From an uncultured Saprospiraceae bacterium (lineage in GTDB: Bacteria > Bacteroidota > Bacteroidia > Chitinophagales > Saprospiraceae): 64,000 nt of DNA. A program made the position numbers and the translations under genes. Each line of letters opens with the position of its first letter. Positions within the stretch are counted from its first letter, which is position 1. The notes below the pieces were generated by a model, which saw only the letters and a program-made list of their open reading frames with translations, did no database searches and was not told the DNA's origin. The DNA is taken from contig CAKZUM010000021.1 of assembly GCA_937921525.1 (NCBI GenBank), forward strand, positions 1 to 64,000, written 5' to 3'. Below are positions 17,483-26,364 of this stretch, piece after piece.

Positions 17483-17809
17483 TTATTTAGTAGTTGAGTG
17501 ATCTTCTCCTTCCTGCAGTAATTGCCGCTCTAATAAGGGAAAATCATTTCGAATATGTTTAGGTTGAAAGAGCTTCGCTATTAAGATCACTAATCCATAA
17601 TCCCCGTATTTTGTACCAATACGGTAAAGAGAAATATTGATTCCTAGACACAGGCCCATCCAGAAAATGACCATCAACCAGTTATTATTCATCGTACTCA
17701 TTGCTGCAAAAACAATACAGCAGATAAATACGACAATCATTAATCCGATGTAGGACATAGATAATCCTGCGTAGGATAGATCTTTGAGTTTGTAGGTTCG
17801 TTGTTTCAT
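17483..17809 (-). CDS. traF: TraF (DUF4133) membrane protein
   Basis: The 108-residue protein has two membrane helices (about residues 16-37 and 43-62), then a soluble tail. Size, topology and location between TraE and TraG fit DUF4133/TraF, the VirB3-like component. It is tightly linked to traG with a 5-base spacing. Confidence 0.8.
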   Translation of the reverse strand: MKQRTYKLKDLSYAGLSMSYIGLMIVVFICCIVFAAMSTMNNNWLMVIFWMGLCLGINISLYRIGTKYGDYGLVILIAKLFQPKHIRNDFPLLERQLLQEGEDHSTTK

Positions 17810-17940
17810 GTTTCATGTTTCTTTGGTAAATGTAACTTTACTCGAAAACTCACAGATATAGGAAACTTGATATCGGTGTTTCCTATTCCAAGAGTTTTCA
17901 GAGTAAGTTATTAATAAGCGCATAATTTTCAGAATAAGGA

Positions 17941-18327
17941 TTATCCACCTATTCCAAAAAAGGACTGAATAACAGTAACGGCAACGATTAAAAAAATCGC
18001 AGAACCGAACCAACTAGCAGCAGTTGACATGACCTCTGGATCACCCATCTGCCACTTCATAAATACCCTCACAGCACCCAGTAAAGAGATGATTCCAGCC
18101 ATGATAAAAACAAGCGTCCTGATTGGATCGAAGTACTCCTCAATGCCTGTTGCAGCTTCTTCAATAGCGGCTTGACCATCGGCTAATTCGACTTGACCGA
18201 ACATAGAAAAGGTGCATAACATGGCAAATAAAATCAATACTGGTTTTGTTATTTTGCGAGTATATCGAATAGATATGTCACTCGGACTTGTCAAACCACT
18301 AAAATTGAACATAGATAATTTTCTCAT
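17941..18327 (-). CDS. traE: TraE (DUF4134, VirB2-like) membrane protein
   Basis: An N-terminal signal-like region (residues about 25-45, ending MFGQ) is followed by two membrane helices (IRTLVFIMAGIISLLGAVRV and FGSAIFLIVAVTVIQSFF) with a short polar loop containing KWQMGDPEV. This is the typical DUF4134/TraE layout, the pilin-like VirB2 counterpart. The short gap to traF (131 bases) holds no other credible gene. Confidence 0.85.
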   Translation of the reverse strand: MRKLSMFNFSGLTSPSDISIRYTRKITKPVLILFAMLCTFSMFGQVELADGQAAIEEAATGIEEYFDPIRTLVFIMAGIISLLGAVRVFMKWQMGDPEVMSTAASWFGSAIFLIVAVTVIQSFFGIGG

Positions 18328-18483
18328 AATGAATTTCTGTTTAAATTAAAAATAGGATTCCTAATACCATCTGATAATGATCAGTTGATTTCTCTTTTGT
18401 TAGTGGTGTTAAAATCTAAATTAGTGGTGATGCAATATAGATATTACTATACCAGTGTTTTACTGGGTATGCCAGCATTATAA

Positions 18484-19182
18484 TTAGGTATACCCTTGAT
18501 AATCTTTCTTGAATAGCTGATTTAATTGATCTACTAAATTGCTATTTTCTAAAGAAGGAGAAAAATTATCAACCTGTAAAGGTGTTGTTGAAAGTGTACC
18601 TATTTCTTCTGTAAAATCCTCGTCTAGCATTTCAACAATATCTTCTAGCTCTTTGGTTAAGGTTTCTGCTTTTAAACGAGTTACCTTATTTTTCACTGTT
18701 ACATTATTATTATTAGAAGTGGTAGTTGTCTCTTCTTTTGATAGCGAAGAACCTGAAAAAATACGATGACGTATTGTCTCTTGTGTATCTTGCTCTTGCA
18801 CAGATTCCGAATCAGGTGATTTATTTGTCTTATCTAGATTTTCAATTGACGATGGCTGAGCTGTCAATTCAGCTATTGCAGAAAGAGGCGGTATATCTGG
18901 AATAGTAGATAAAGGCATAGCTGTAGTTATTAGTTTTTTGATATTAGAAATAGAACCGAAAATTTCTTTATTCGGAGTAACTATTTCCTTAGCGGTATTA
19001 TTAGTATCTAATTGCTCATTAGCTATCAGTGGAACCGTATTACAATCTAGTAGCTCTTGAATACCTGTAACTGCTCCAAAGGCTTCTTTAACGGCACATT
19101 CTAATTTCGATTTTTTTGATTGTACTCGCCATAAGACTAGGTAATAAAATATAGTTATCGTAATAGCACTATAAAGAATCAT
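18484..19182 (-). CDS. single-pass membrane protein in tra operon, unknown
   Basis: One N-terminal membrane helix (about residues 2-18) is followed by a short KSKLE segment and a long low-complexity Thr/Ser/Glu-rich region (about 60-200), then a short acidic end with DQLNQLF. No family was recognised. It takes the position of TraC/TraD in related elements, upstream of traE, which have little conserved sequence. It ends 156 bases before traE; a weak hairpin (CCAGT at 18452-18456 with ACTGG at 18462-18466) lies in that gap. Confidence 0.55.
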   Translation of the reverse strand: MILYSAITITIFYYLVLWRVQSKKSKLECAVKEAFGAVTGIQELLDCNTVPLIANEQLDTNNTAKEIVTPNKEIFGSISNIKKLITTAMPLSTIPDIPPLSAIAELTAQPSSIENLDKTNKSPDSESVQEQDTQETIRHRIFSGSSLSKEETTTTSNNNNVTVKNKVTRLKAETLTKELEDIVEMLDEDFTEEIGTLSTTPLQVDNFSPSLENSNLVDQLNQLFKKDYQGYT

Positions 19183-19193
19183 AATATTAACAT

Positions 19194-19502
19194 CTATTGA
19201 TTGGGTAATTGCTCGTTTAATTTCTCTAGTAATTTTTCTTTGATCTTCGATTCATGTTTGATAATGAAAGAATCAATTACTTCATCAAGTAAATCTTGTG
19301 TAATAGGGACTTGGATAATTTCTCCATCTGGCATTTTACAATCTAAGATTCTAGATTTCAATAGAACATATCCGTCTTCAATTCCTATAACTCCTTCTTC
19401 TTTGAGTATTTCTTGATCCTCTTTATCGGATAAGCTAGGATTTATTTGATCAATCAAAGCTTTTATAAAGCTAAAAGAGGAAAGTATTTTTTTGAGACTC
19501 AT
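19194..19502 (-). CDS. small soluble protein in tra operon, unknown
   Basis: The 102-residue acidic protein has no membrane segment. Its C-terminal half is helical and charged (SFIIKHESKIKEKLLEKL), and a central strand-rich part includes DGYVLLKSRILDCKMPDGEI. No family recognised. It lies 11 bases upstream of the single-pass membrane protein and probably belongs to the same transcript. Confidence 0.55.
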   Translation of the reverse strand: MSLKKILSSFSFIKALIDQINPSLSDKEDQEILKEEGVIGIEDGYVLLKSRILDCKMPDGEIIQVPITQDLLDEVIDSFIIKHESKIKEKLLEKLNEQLPNQ

Positions 19503-19605
19503 AAGTTGTTTTTAATTAAGTATTTCCCATTTAATATCTATAGTGTATACTAGTAAATAGTATTCAAATATTGGGATCGTAATTTGGATTAGAACTACTT
19601 CTTAT

Positions 19606-20343
19606 TTACCAATACTCTTTATATTCTTTGTATTTCTTTTTTAAAGCTTCGTCTAATTTCTTTTCGTTTTGCTGAAGGTGTTCCGTTGCTAATTTATCAT
19701 AAATGGCAACCTTAGATAACTCTGGATATAATATCTTTAGGGCATCTGATTTCTTAGACATTGCACGAATAGAGGTGAAGTCTTTATTGGGAGAGGGGAT
19801 TCCTTCATAGTCTGTTAAGCGAATAAAAATAGAAAAATCACCGCTAGCAGCTTCTTTTTTCTTTGAACCTCTTGGGCGACCTCTAGTTGATTTTTTAATG
19901 TCATTCGCTTGACTAGTAGATGGTTGCCCATCAGATGTTTGATCCTCCAGTATTTCTTGAGTATCTATTTTTTGTGTCTTTTTTTTGCTTGTTGCTTTTT
20001 TAGATGTATCTGGTTGTCTTACTTCTACTTTATTTATCTCTATTTCTTTTCCTGCCTCTACGTGTTCCTTTTGCGTATTTCCTTTTTCTAGTTGATCTAT
20101 TACAGATTGATTTTTGCCTTTAGCCATCCTATCAGAATCAGTAGTGGATGGAGATTGTTTAGAATCTGTATCCTCTACGGGTGTAATAGATGTCTTTTTG
20201 GTAGAGGATATTTCTTTAGAATCCTGTTTAACAGTAGACGAAGCTTTTTGAGTAGGCTGATTAGGTACTAAATGTTCTTGAGAGGTAGCCACATTAGCCA
20301 GCATGTTTTTAAGCATGATGAATTCTTGATTGTTTTTACTCAT
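19606..20343 (-). CDS. AT-hook DNA-binding protein, possible ParA partner
   Basis: The gene directly follows parA (47 bases apart). Residues 1-150 are low-complexity (Ser, Thr, Lys, Gln). Residues about 152-163 read STRGRPRGSKKK, a good AT-hook core (RGRPRG) that would bind the minor groove of AT-rich DNA. The last 75 residues form a small domain ending in a Lys/Tyr-rich helix. The place after ParA is that of TraB in CTnDOT-like elements. A role as the DNA-binding partner of ParA at the repeats near 21.6 kb is inference from position and motif. Confidence 0.6.
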   Translation of the reverse strand: MSKNNQEFIMLKNMLANVATSQEHLVPNQPTQKASSTVKQDSKEISSTKKTSITPVEDTDSKQSPSTTDSDRMAKGKNQSVIDQLEKGNTQKEHVEAGKEIEINKVEVRQPDTSKKATSKKKTQKIDTQEILEDQTSDGQPSTSQANDIKKSTRGRPRGSKKKEAASGDFSIFIRLTDYEGIPSPNKDFTSIRAMSKKSDALKILYPELSKVAIYDKLATEHLQQNEKKLDEALKKKYKEYKEYW

Positions 20344-20390
20344 AGGTTTTGATGTTATGGATGAAAATAATTATTACTGATGTAATGTAT

Positions 20391-21113
20391 CTACCTTGTA
20401 GAAAGAGGAATAGTTGATTTTTTTTCTACTTGAATTACTTGAAGAAAATTCTCTACGAATTGGTAGAATTTTTCTGTTTCTTTTTTCTTAGGCATTGGGA
20501 AAACCGTACTTCTACAAAACCGCTCATATAACTTGTATGCCCCAACCTCTTGTTCCATAAAATCAATTTCTGATAATTGATCTTTGATGGACTGTGTTTG
20601 ATTTCTGGCATGTACTCGATTGAAGAGTACCTTGCATCCCATAAAAGCATCACTTATAGGTTGGACTTGTTGCATTAGTATATTATACAATTCCATAGAA
20701 CTGTAAATAGATAAGTCATCTTCGAATATAGGAATAAAGAAATGATTGATTGCTTGAAAAAAATCAACGATACCTGGTTGATTGATCGTACCACCAATAT
20801 CCACAAAGATGATGTCATAGTTCTCTTTATGTTCTTCAATTGTTTTTCCAACTTCCGTTAATTGGCAATGAATAATTGGATAGGGTGTTCGATCTGCATA
20901 AATTTTATCATACTTCTTTTTAATGGTAGGATTGTTGGCGACGACATATAATTCCCGTTGTCGTTTTTTATAGATACTAAGCTGAGGATAGTCTGCATCT
21001 ATCAATAAAACTCGAAACCCTTTTTTATGATAAAGGGCATTGAGTAACATCATGGTAAGGGTAGACTTACCGACCCCTCCCTTTTGGGAAAGCAGTGAGA
21101 GCGTTATACACAT
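20391..21113 (-). CDS. ParA/TraA-type ATPase
   Basis: The deviant Walker A motif QKGGVGKST sits at residues 9-17, followed by VLLIDADYPQLS and later IIFVDIGG, the pattern of ParA/MinD ATPases. Length (240 residues) suits both plasmid ParA and conjugative TraA proteins. It is the first gene of the leftward operon, next to the repeat-bearing control region. Partition of the element, or positioning of the transfer machinery, is the likely role. Confidence 0.85.
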   Translation of the reverse strand: MCITLSLLSQKGGVGKSTLTMMLLNALYHKKGFRVLLIDADYPQLSIYKKRQRELYVVANNPTIKKKYDKIYADRTPYPIIHCQLTEVGKTIEEHKENYDIIFVDIGGTINQPGIVDFFQAINHFFIPIFEDDLSIYSSMELYNILMQQVQPISDAFMGCKVLFNRVHARNQTQSIKDQLSEIDFMEQEVGAYKLYERFCRSTVFPMPKKKETEKFYQFVENFLQVIQVEKKSTIPLSTR

Positions 21114-21590
21114 ATTTAGAGAGAATTAGCACTACGCTCAATTACACCAGAACCAACTTTAGAATATCAAAGGAAGGTTTACTCATTGACAATAGCATGT
21201 ACTGTTCAAAGCAATAGCTTGTCAATAGAAGTTAGTGTAGTTTTCCGTAGTTTTTTGAATAAATTTATGTTATAGCTAACTCAATAGAACGAGGCAAACA
21301 AATCATATAGTTGGCCCTTTATTTGAGTTTAGCTGATGATCTAAAGAGTTAAAAAATATTTTGCTTTTCTAACTTTTAGAAGCTATAAATTTTTAATAGG
21401 TAGGTTAATACGAAATATAATATTAGGATTCGATACTAGCAAAGGAAAAGAAAAAAAATATAAACACCAAAAATAAATTCAAAAATTTACAAAATATTAT
21501 TTTTGATAATTGATGAATTTAAAAAAGGAATAGTAGAGAAATCATTCGAATTATGAGTTGTTGAATTGTTTAATTTTTGAGTTAAAAAGT

Positions 21591-21718
21591 GCTTCAACTC
21601 ACAAGTGCTTCAATTCACGAATGGTTCAACTCATGAATGCTTCAACTCACGAGTGCTTCAACTCACGAGTGGTTCAACTCATGAATGGTTCAACTCATGA
21701 ATGGTGCAACTCATGAAT
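21591..21718 (+). repeat. eight tandem 16-bp iteron-like repeats
   Basis: Eight back-to-back units start at 21591, 21607, 21623, 21639, 21655, 21671, 21687 and 21703. The consensus is GSTTCAACTCAYGART, with no spacer between copies. Units 4 and 5 are identical, as are 3, 6 and 7. Sixteen bases is close to 1.5 helical turns. Such arrays bind replication initiators, partition proteins or relaxosome proteins; no Rep gene is seen in the window. Confidence 0.9.
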
Positions 21719-21799
21719 CTCTAACAGAAGTAGTAAACAGATTTAATCTGCTACTAGGAAAAGAAAATCATAAAAAGGAGACAATGAAAAAGTTGTTCC

Positions 21800-21872
21800 A
21801 CTCATGAGTTGATGAGTTGAATTCTAATAGTAAGAACCCTAAATAAAAAAGTTGAAAAGTTGATGAGTGGAA
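21800..21872 (-). repeat. inverted and palindromic copies of the iteron core
   Basis: ACTCATGAGT at 21800-21809 is a perfect palindrome containing the iteron core. GATGAGTTGAA (21811-21821) and TTGATGAGTGGAA (21860-21872) are near-copies in the opposite orientation. Another opposite copy, TTATGAGTTG, lies near 21551 on the other side of the array, so inverted copies flank the direct array. Confidence 0.7.
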
Positions 21873-21916
21873 ATAATAGAGGATGACAGTGATTTATAAG
21901 TGGCAAGGAATGTAAA

Positions 21917-21934
21917 TGTATATACGTATATACA
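21917..21934. promoter_or_regulatory. 18-bp perfect palindrome upstream of mob genes
   Basis: TGTATATACGTATATACA is a perfect palindrome about 270 bases upstream of the relaxosome gene. It looks like a binding site for a dimeric regulator, possibly the relaxosome protein itself. The regulator is unknown. Confidence 0.5.
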
Positions 21935-22200
21935 AAAATGACAAAAAGAAAGCTATAAAAATATTCCAGAAACTATCAAAAAGGTAGTGAGAATACAAGA
22001 AGATTTAGCCCTAAAAAAATCAAAAAATATTAGGCTAAAAGTGTTTAAAAAATAAATTGTGAGAATTGCTTTGTTTTTCTTATCTTAGATAAAGCGATTT
22101 AATAAATAGTTTTTTACTCCCCATCCTTACACCACATTTTATCTTTTAATACCAACCTATTAGTCATTTTTTTAATCGAAATCTACTAGAAAAAGTACCA

Positions 22201-22563
22201 ATGAAGCAAGTAGTAAAAGAAAAACGAAGTACTGTTTTACCAGTTATTCGAGTTAGTCCAAGCGAAAAAGAAGCAATCAAAAAAGCTTATTTAGCTTCTT
22301 CCTACGCTAACCAATCGACTTTTATAAGATCTACTTTATTAGAAAAATCTTCTCTTACAGTTAATGAAAAACGCTTACAAGCAGAACTTACTGCAGGAAA
22401 AATATATAAAGAAACTACAAAGATTGAAGCTCAAATTCTAAAAATGGTTCAAGAATTAAAGATAAAAGAAGGAGGGCAATTGAATAAAAAACACTTACTG
22501 CCTTACGCAAAATTACTGCAAAGTATTAAAATAATTAAAGCACAATTAAACGAAGAAGACTAA
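22201..22563 (+). CDS. relaxosome accessory (MobC-like) protein
   Basis: The 120-residue basic protein starts with a ribbon-helix-helix-like segment: VLPVIRVSPSEKEAIKKAYLAS followed by STFIRSTLLE, the usual pattern of MobC-type relaxosome proteins (split here only for description). The C-terminal half is helical with Lys-rich ends. It ends 2 bases before the relaxase gene. It should bind oriT next to the nick and recruit the relaxase; autoregulation from the upstream palindrome is possible. Confidence 0.75.
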   Translation: MKQVVKEKRSTVLPVIRVSPSEKEAIKKAYLASSYANQSTFIRSTLLEKSSLTVNEKRLQAELTAGKIYKETTKIEAQILKMVQELKIKEGGQLNKKHLLPYAKLLQSIKIIKAQLNEED

Positions 22564-22565
22564 AT

Positions 22566-23816
22566 ATGATTTCAAATATTACTTCAGGAAACAGTTTTTA
22601 TGATGTGGCGATGTACAATCAAAAGAAAGTAAATCAGCAGGAGGCGAGTATATTATATAGTCAAAAATTAAGAGGCACGAAACCAGAAACCTTACAAAAA
22701 GCCTTTCAAAATTATAATTTATCCATTAGCACAAAACCCGTTATTCATGTTTCTTTAAGCTTTGCGCGAGAAGATGAAGGGCAATTAACTGATGAGAAGA
22801 TGGTAGCCCTAAGTCAAGAATATTTACAGAAGATGGGCTATGGCAAACAACCATATATTATATATAGACACTTTGATACACCTCATCCACATGTTCATAT
22901 ATTAAGTACAAGGGTTGACATTGAAACGCAAAAGCGAATTAATGATAGTTTTGATTATATCCGTTCCAAGCAAATAACAGAGAAAATGGAGCAGACATAC
23001 GGACTAACAAAAGCAGATCAACAAACCAGTATTAAATCAAAATTGGTAGATCATCTCCAGTCTGCCTTTCAAAAAGACAGACCTGAAAATATTACCCAAT
23101 TAAATCAAAGCCTAGAAAAACGGAATCTACCTGTACGAGCTAGAGAAACTCAAAAAGGATTGATTTATCACGGAGTAAGGGAGGATGGAGTGAGGCACTC
23201 TAAATACTATCGGTCTTCGATTTATAAGGAGGTAGGCTTAGATGCCCCTAGTTTGCAAGCCCAATTCCAGCAGAATATTCAGGCTAAACAATATTTAAAA
23301 ACCGCTATTGAGCAAGCGCTACCCCAAGAAGGAAAAACGAGTATTGGACTATTTTCCAAAGAGCTTCAATCAAAAGGGATACTTACAGATTTTAGAGTTA
23401 AGCCAGATGACACTATTAATATCAGTTACCAATACAAAGACCATGTATACAAGGATGCAGTTATAAAAACAAATGCACAGGAACAATTAGTCTTTCCAAC
23501 CCCCCAAGACTATCATCTAAGAGAACAATTGACCCGATCCATTGCGGCTAATGAACCTTTAGAATTAGGTTATGAGAATGGTAAAGTTACAGTTACGACT
23601 CCTGATCCAGTATTAGAAAAAGAATTGAATAAACGGTCCAATGGAGAAATTTTAGCCTTATCAGATTTTCATAAAGAATACCGATCAGAATATCAACAGG
23701 CAGGTAATTCTGGTATCCGAAACGCAGTACTTGCTTTAGCTGCCACCGATATAGACGATTCCCTACAGGAACAAATTAATAGAGAACGAATCGATCAAAG
23801 AGAGATCAGGAGATAA
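22566..23816 (+). CDS. MOBP-type relaxase (MobB-like)
   Basis: Relaxases nick oriT and lead the DNA strand into the recipient. The N-terminal SGNSFYDVAMYNQKK holds the probable catalytic Tyr17. The three-histidine metal motif appears as YRHFDTPHPHVHIL near residues 99-111, preceded by the strand VIHVSLSFA. These match Bacteroidota MobB/MOBP relaxases. The C-terminal half (about 200-416) is unassigned. It is translated with the accessory protein (2-base gap) and followed 16 bases later by the coupling protein. Confidence 0.88.
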   Translation: MISNITSGNSFYDVAMYNQKKVNQQEASILYSQKLRGTKPETLQKAFQNYNLSISTKPVIHVSLSFAREDEGQLTDEKMVALSQEYLQKMGYGKQPYIIYRHFDTPHPHVHILSTRVDIETQKRINDSFDYIRSKQITEKMEQTYGLTKADQQTSIKSKLVDHLQSAFQKDRPENITQLNQSLEKRNLPVRARETQKGLIYHGVREDGVRHSKYYRSSIYKEVGLDAPSLQAQFQQNIQAKQYLKTAIEQALPQEGKTSIGLFSKELQSKGILTDFRVKPDDTINISYQYKDHVYKDAVIKTNAQEQLVFPTPQDYHLREQLTRSIAANEPLELGYENGKVTVTTPDPVLEKELNKRSNGEILALSDFHKEYRSEYQQAGNSGIRNAVLALAATDIDDSLQEQINRERIDQREIRR

Positions 23817-23832
23817 CTAATTACAACTAACT

Positions 23833-25710
23833 ATGAGTGTAAGAAATGATTCTATGGAAACGCCCTCTTTACTGGCGGCTTTATTACTTAGCATATTGAT
23901 CCTATTATTACATGTAGTCTATCAGTTTGCGACCATTAATAATGAGTATTTCTTGAAGGTAATGGAGCTGGTAGTAAATACAGGACTATTCGCTTTCTTT
24001 TACAAACCCCATTTATTAGCCTTAGCTCTTGCAGCTATATATGCATTTGGAATCAGAGGTATGAAATCGGAATCCATTAGTATTAAGCAAACCTTCTTGC
24101 TTTTACTGATAGGAGCCAGTCTATATTTTGGAGCATTTCTTTCCCTGGTCCTTCCAGGCGTATTAGGAATGTATAGCTACATAGGATTACTATTCACAGG
24201 TTATCTATTATTAGTAACAGGATTACTTTATATCCGAAGGATCATTTATAAGAATTTAATGAAAGATCAGTTCAATAAAGAGAACAAGCTCTTTCAACAA
24301 GAACGAAAGAAAGTCGAGAATCCATACTCTATTAATATGCCTACAGCAGATGGCTGGATTAATATAGTGAATCCCTTTAGAGGAACAATGGTATTAGGCA
24401 CACCGGGATCAGGAAAGTCTTATACAATTGTAGAAGAATTTATGAAACAACATATTCAGAAAGGATTTTCGATGCTAGTCTATGATTTTAAATATCCAGA
24501 CCTATCGCAAGTAGCGTATAATTACCTTTTAAAATACCGATCTAATTATACCACTCCTCCTAAAATATATATGGTCAATTTTAATGACCCTAAGAAATCG
24601 CATCGAGTAAATCCGATTACCCCTCGATTAATTAAGACCCAAGCGGATGCATTAGCAACAGCAGAATCCTTATTTTTAAATATCAATAGAAGTTATATCC
24701 AACGAAAGGATTTTTTTACTTCTTCGGCAGTGAATCTATTAGCAGCTATCATTTGGTTTTTAAGAAGCTATGAAAACGGTAAATACTGTACCATCCCTCA
24801 CGTAATTATATTTCTAGGTCTCCCTGATGAAGTACTGTTTAGGATATTACAACAACAAACAGATATTCAACCTTTATTATCACCTTTTGCAGATGCGCTG
24901 AGTAAAAAAGCATACAAACAATTAGCAGGACAAACAGCAAGTGCTAGAATTCCTCTATCTCGATTAGCAACAAAAGAACTCTTTTGGGTACTCAATGGCA
25001 ATGATATAGAATTGGATATTAACAACCCCAAACATCCTGCGTTATTGTTTCTGGCTAACAATCCTCAGACACAGGCTAGTTATGGTGCTATCTATGGACT
25101 CATCGCTTCTACAATTGCAAGAGTCATTAATAAGAAAGACCAATTACCTCTATCGCTGATTATTGACGAATTACCCACTATATATATTAATGGACTAGAT
25201 CATTTAATTGCTACAGGTCGATCTAATAAAATTAGTACCTTATTGAGCTTTCAAGATTTATCGCAATTAGAAAGAGATTATGGACGGGAAGTAGCCAATG
25301 CTATATTTAACACAGTCGGTAATAAGGTGACAGGAGCAGTGGTGGCGGATACGGCCAAAAAGTTATCAGATATGATAGGAAAGACTATTCAACAAAGAGC
25401 AAATATTTCCTATAGTAAAAGAGGAACGACGATGGGAAAAACAACGACACTGGATTATCTAATTCCACCAGAAACAATTGCTCAATTATCCCAAGGGGAG
25501 TTTTGTGGGGTAGTGTCAGATACCTATGAGCAGCAGGCGGAACAGAAGATCTTTTATTCTCAGATACAGGTAGATAAGTCGGATTTGACTCGATATTCTA
25601 TTCCGTCCTTATATAATGGAACGGTAGAGGCTTTTGATAATTTGCTAGAACAGAATTTAACAAATATAACTAAAGAAGTAGCAGAACTGGCAAAGATATT
25701 ATTGAAGTAG
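23833..25710 (+). CDS. VirD4/TraG-type coupling protein
   Basis: Four or so membrane helices occupy residues 1-145. The P-loop GTPGSGKSYT is near residues 188-197 with YDFKYPDLS after it, and the Walker B strand SLIIDELPTIY is near 438-449. A glycine-poor hexameric ATPase core follows with TLLSFQDLSQL, typical of VirD4/TraD. The protein docks the relaxase-DNA complex to the channel. At 625 residues it is normal for Bacteroidota MobC/TraG-type couplers. Confidence 0.88.
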   Translation: MSVRNDSMETPSLLAALLLSILILLLHVVYQFATINNEYFLKVMELVVNTGLFAFFYKPHLLALALAAIYAFGIRGMKSESISIKQTFLLLLIGASLYFGAFLSLVLPGVLGMYSYIGLLFTGYLLLVTGLLYIRRIIYKNLMKDQFNKENKLFQQERKKVENPYSINMPTADGWINIVNPFRGTMVLGTPGSGKSYTIVEEFMKQHIQKGFSMLVYDFKYPDLSQVAYNYLLKYRSNYTTPPKIYMVNFNDPKKSHRVNPITPRLIKTQADALATAESLFLNINRSYIQRKDFFTSSAVNLLAAIIWFLRSYENGKYCTIPHVIIFLGLPDEVLFRILQQQTDIQPLLSPFADALSKKAYKQLAGQTASARIPLSRLATKELFWVLNGNDIELDINNPKHPALLFLANNPQTQASYGAIYGLIASTIARVINKKDQLPLSLIIDELPTIYINGLDHLIATGRSNKISTLLSFQDLSQLERDYGREVANAIFNTVGNKVTGAVVADTAKKLSDMIGKTIQQRANISYSKRGTTMGKTTTLDYLIPPETIAQLSQGEFCGVVSDTYEQQAEQKIFYSQIQVDKSDLTRYSIPSLYNGTVEAFDNLLEQNLTNITKEVAELAKILLK

Positions 25711-25833
25711 ATTTAATTCGTTGTAAAGAATGTGGACTACAGGATGTGTTTGATGTCATTAATCCCTTTACGATTCCAGAAGAAAGAATTGTATCTAATC
25801 TTAATTAGAAAATTCCTAAAAACTCAAAATTAT

Positions 25834-26364
25834 ATGATTAATCTACAACTGAGTCAAGATACTGCACTAAATTTATTTACGAGAATCCAAGATAAAATTC
25901 AATTATGGAATTCCTATGAATTTTTAGAAAAAGATATTGAAGAACTATGCGAGTGCTCTGTCAAACTATCTAGGAAACTAGAATTATTTACTGATTTAGA
26001 GATAGCAGAAATACCATTTGTAAATTTTTCTTTTAGTGAATGTCTGCTGTTAACAACGCTTGTCAATCGCTGCGATAGAAAGCTTGAAAAAGCAATTTTC
26101 CAACCAATAAATCAACAGTTCATTGCATTAGGGGAACCTCCCGTCATTATTGAAGGGTATAGCGAATGGGAGTATATGTGGGAGGAATTTGATAAGAGTT
26201 TTGAGACGGAGACAAGAGAACCCGACTGGACTTTGAGTTACATCGAAAGCGATTTAGAGCGAGGACATATTTTTGAATGCACTCATGAAGAAATTGATAA
26301 AGAATTATCTTTAGTTATTCCCTTTAGTAAAAATTTTAAGCGAGCTATGGGAATGCCGTTATAG
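25834..26364 (+). CDS. hypothetical acidic protein after the coupling gene
   Basis: No family recognised. The ATG at 25834 (MINLQLSQDT) is preferred; the open frame extends back to 25732 but overlaps an alternative reading frame. The product of about 176 residues is helical in the first half, then acidic with Trp and Glu (SEWEYMWEEFDKSFE) and no membrane segment. It lies downstream of the coupling gene on the same strand and may be transcribed with it. Confidence 0.5.
   Translation: MINLQLSQDTALNLFTRIQDKIQLWNSYEFLEKDIEELCECSVKLSRKLELFTDLEIAEIPFVNFSFSECLLLTTLVNRCDRKLEKAIFQPINQQFIALGEPPVIIEGYSEWEYMWEEFDKSFETETREPDWTLSYIESDLERGHIFECTHEEIDKELSLVIPFSKNFKRAMGMPL

Larger units (their letters stand above)
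21114..22200. other. 1.1-kb non-coding control region between parA and mob genes
   Basis: No credible gene is present. The region lies between divergently transcribed operons and is AT-rich. It contains an inverted repeat ATTGACAA (21185-21192) / TTGTCAAT (21219-21226), an array of eight 16-bp repeats (21591-21718), inverted single copies of the same core around 21551, 21811 and 21860, and an 18-bp palindrome at 21917-21934. Position and content suggest that oriT, a centromere, a replication origin or several of these lie here. Confidence 0.75.
5704..25710. mobile_element. Bacteroidota-type conjugative transfer region
   Basis: The block contains a full type IV secretion core of the CTnDOT kind on the minus strand (TraE, TraF, VirB4-like TraG, TraJ, TraK, TraM, TraN, TraO), ParA and an ArdC-like gene. 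Relaxase, relaxosome protein and VirD4-like coupling protein lie divergently on the plus strand. Genes equivalent to TraL, TraP and TraQ are not seen. No integrase or replication protein is visible, so the element could be a plasmid or an integrated element whose remaining parts lie outside the window. Confidence 0.85.

Noticed and set aside
17813-18013. Minus-strand 66-residue open frame overlapping traE
   Set aside because: It is out of frame with traE and has no family features; traE has the full TraE pattern.
21591-21718. CRISPR array
   Set aside because: The 16-bp repeats are contiguous with no unique spacers and no cas genes are near.
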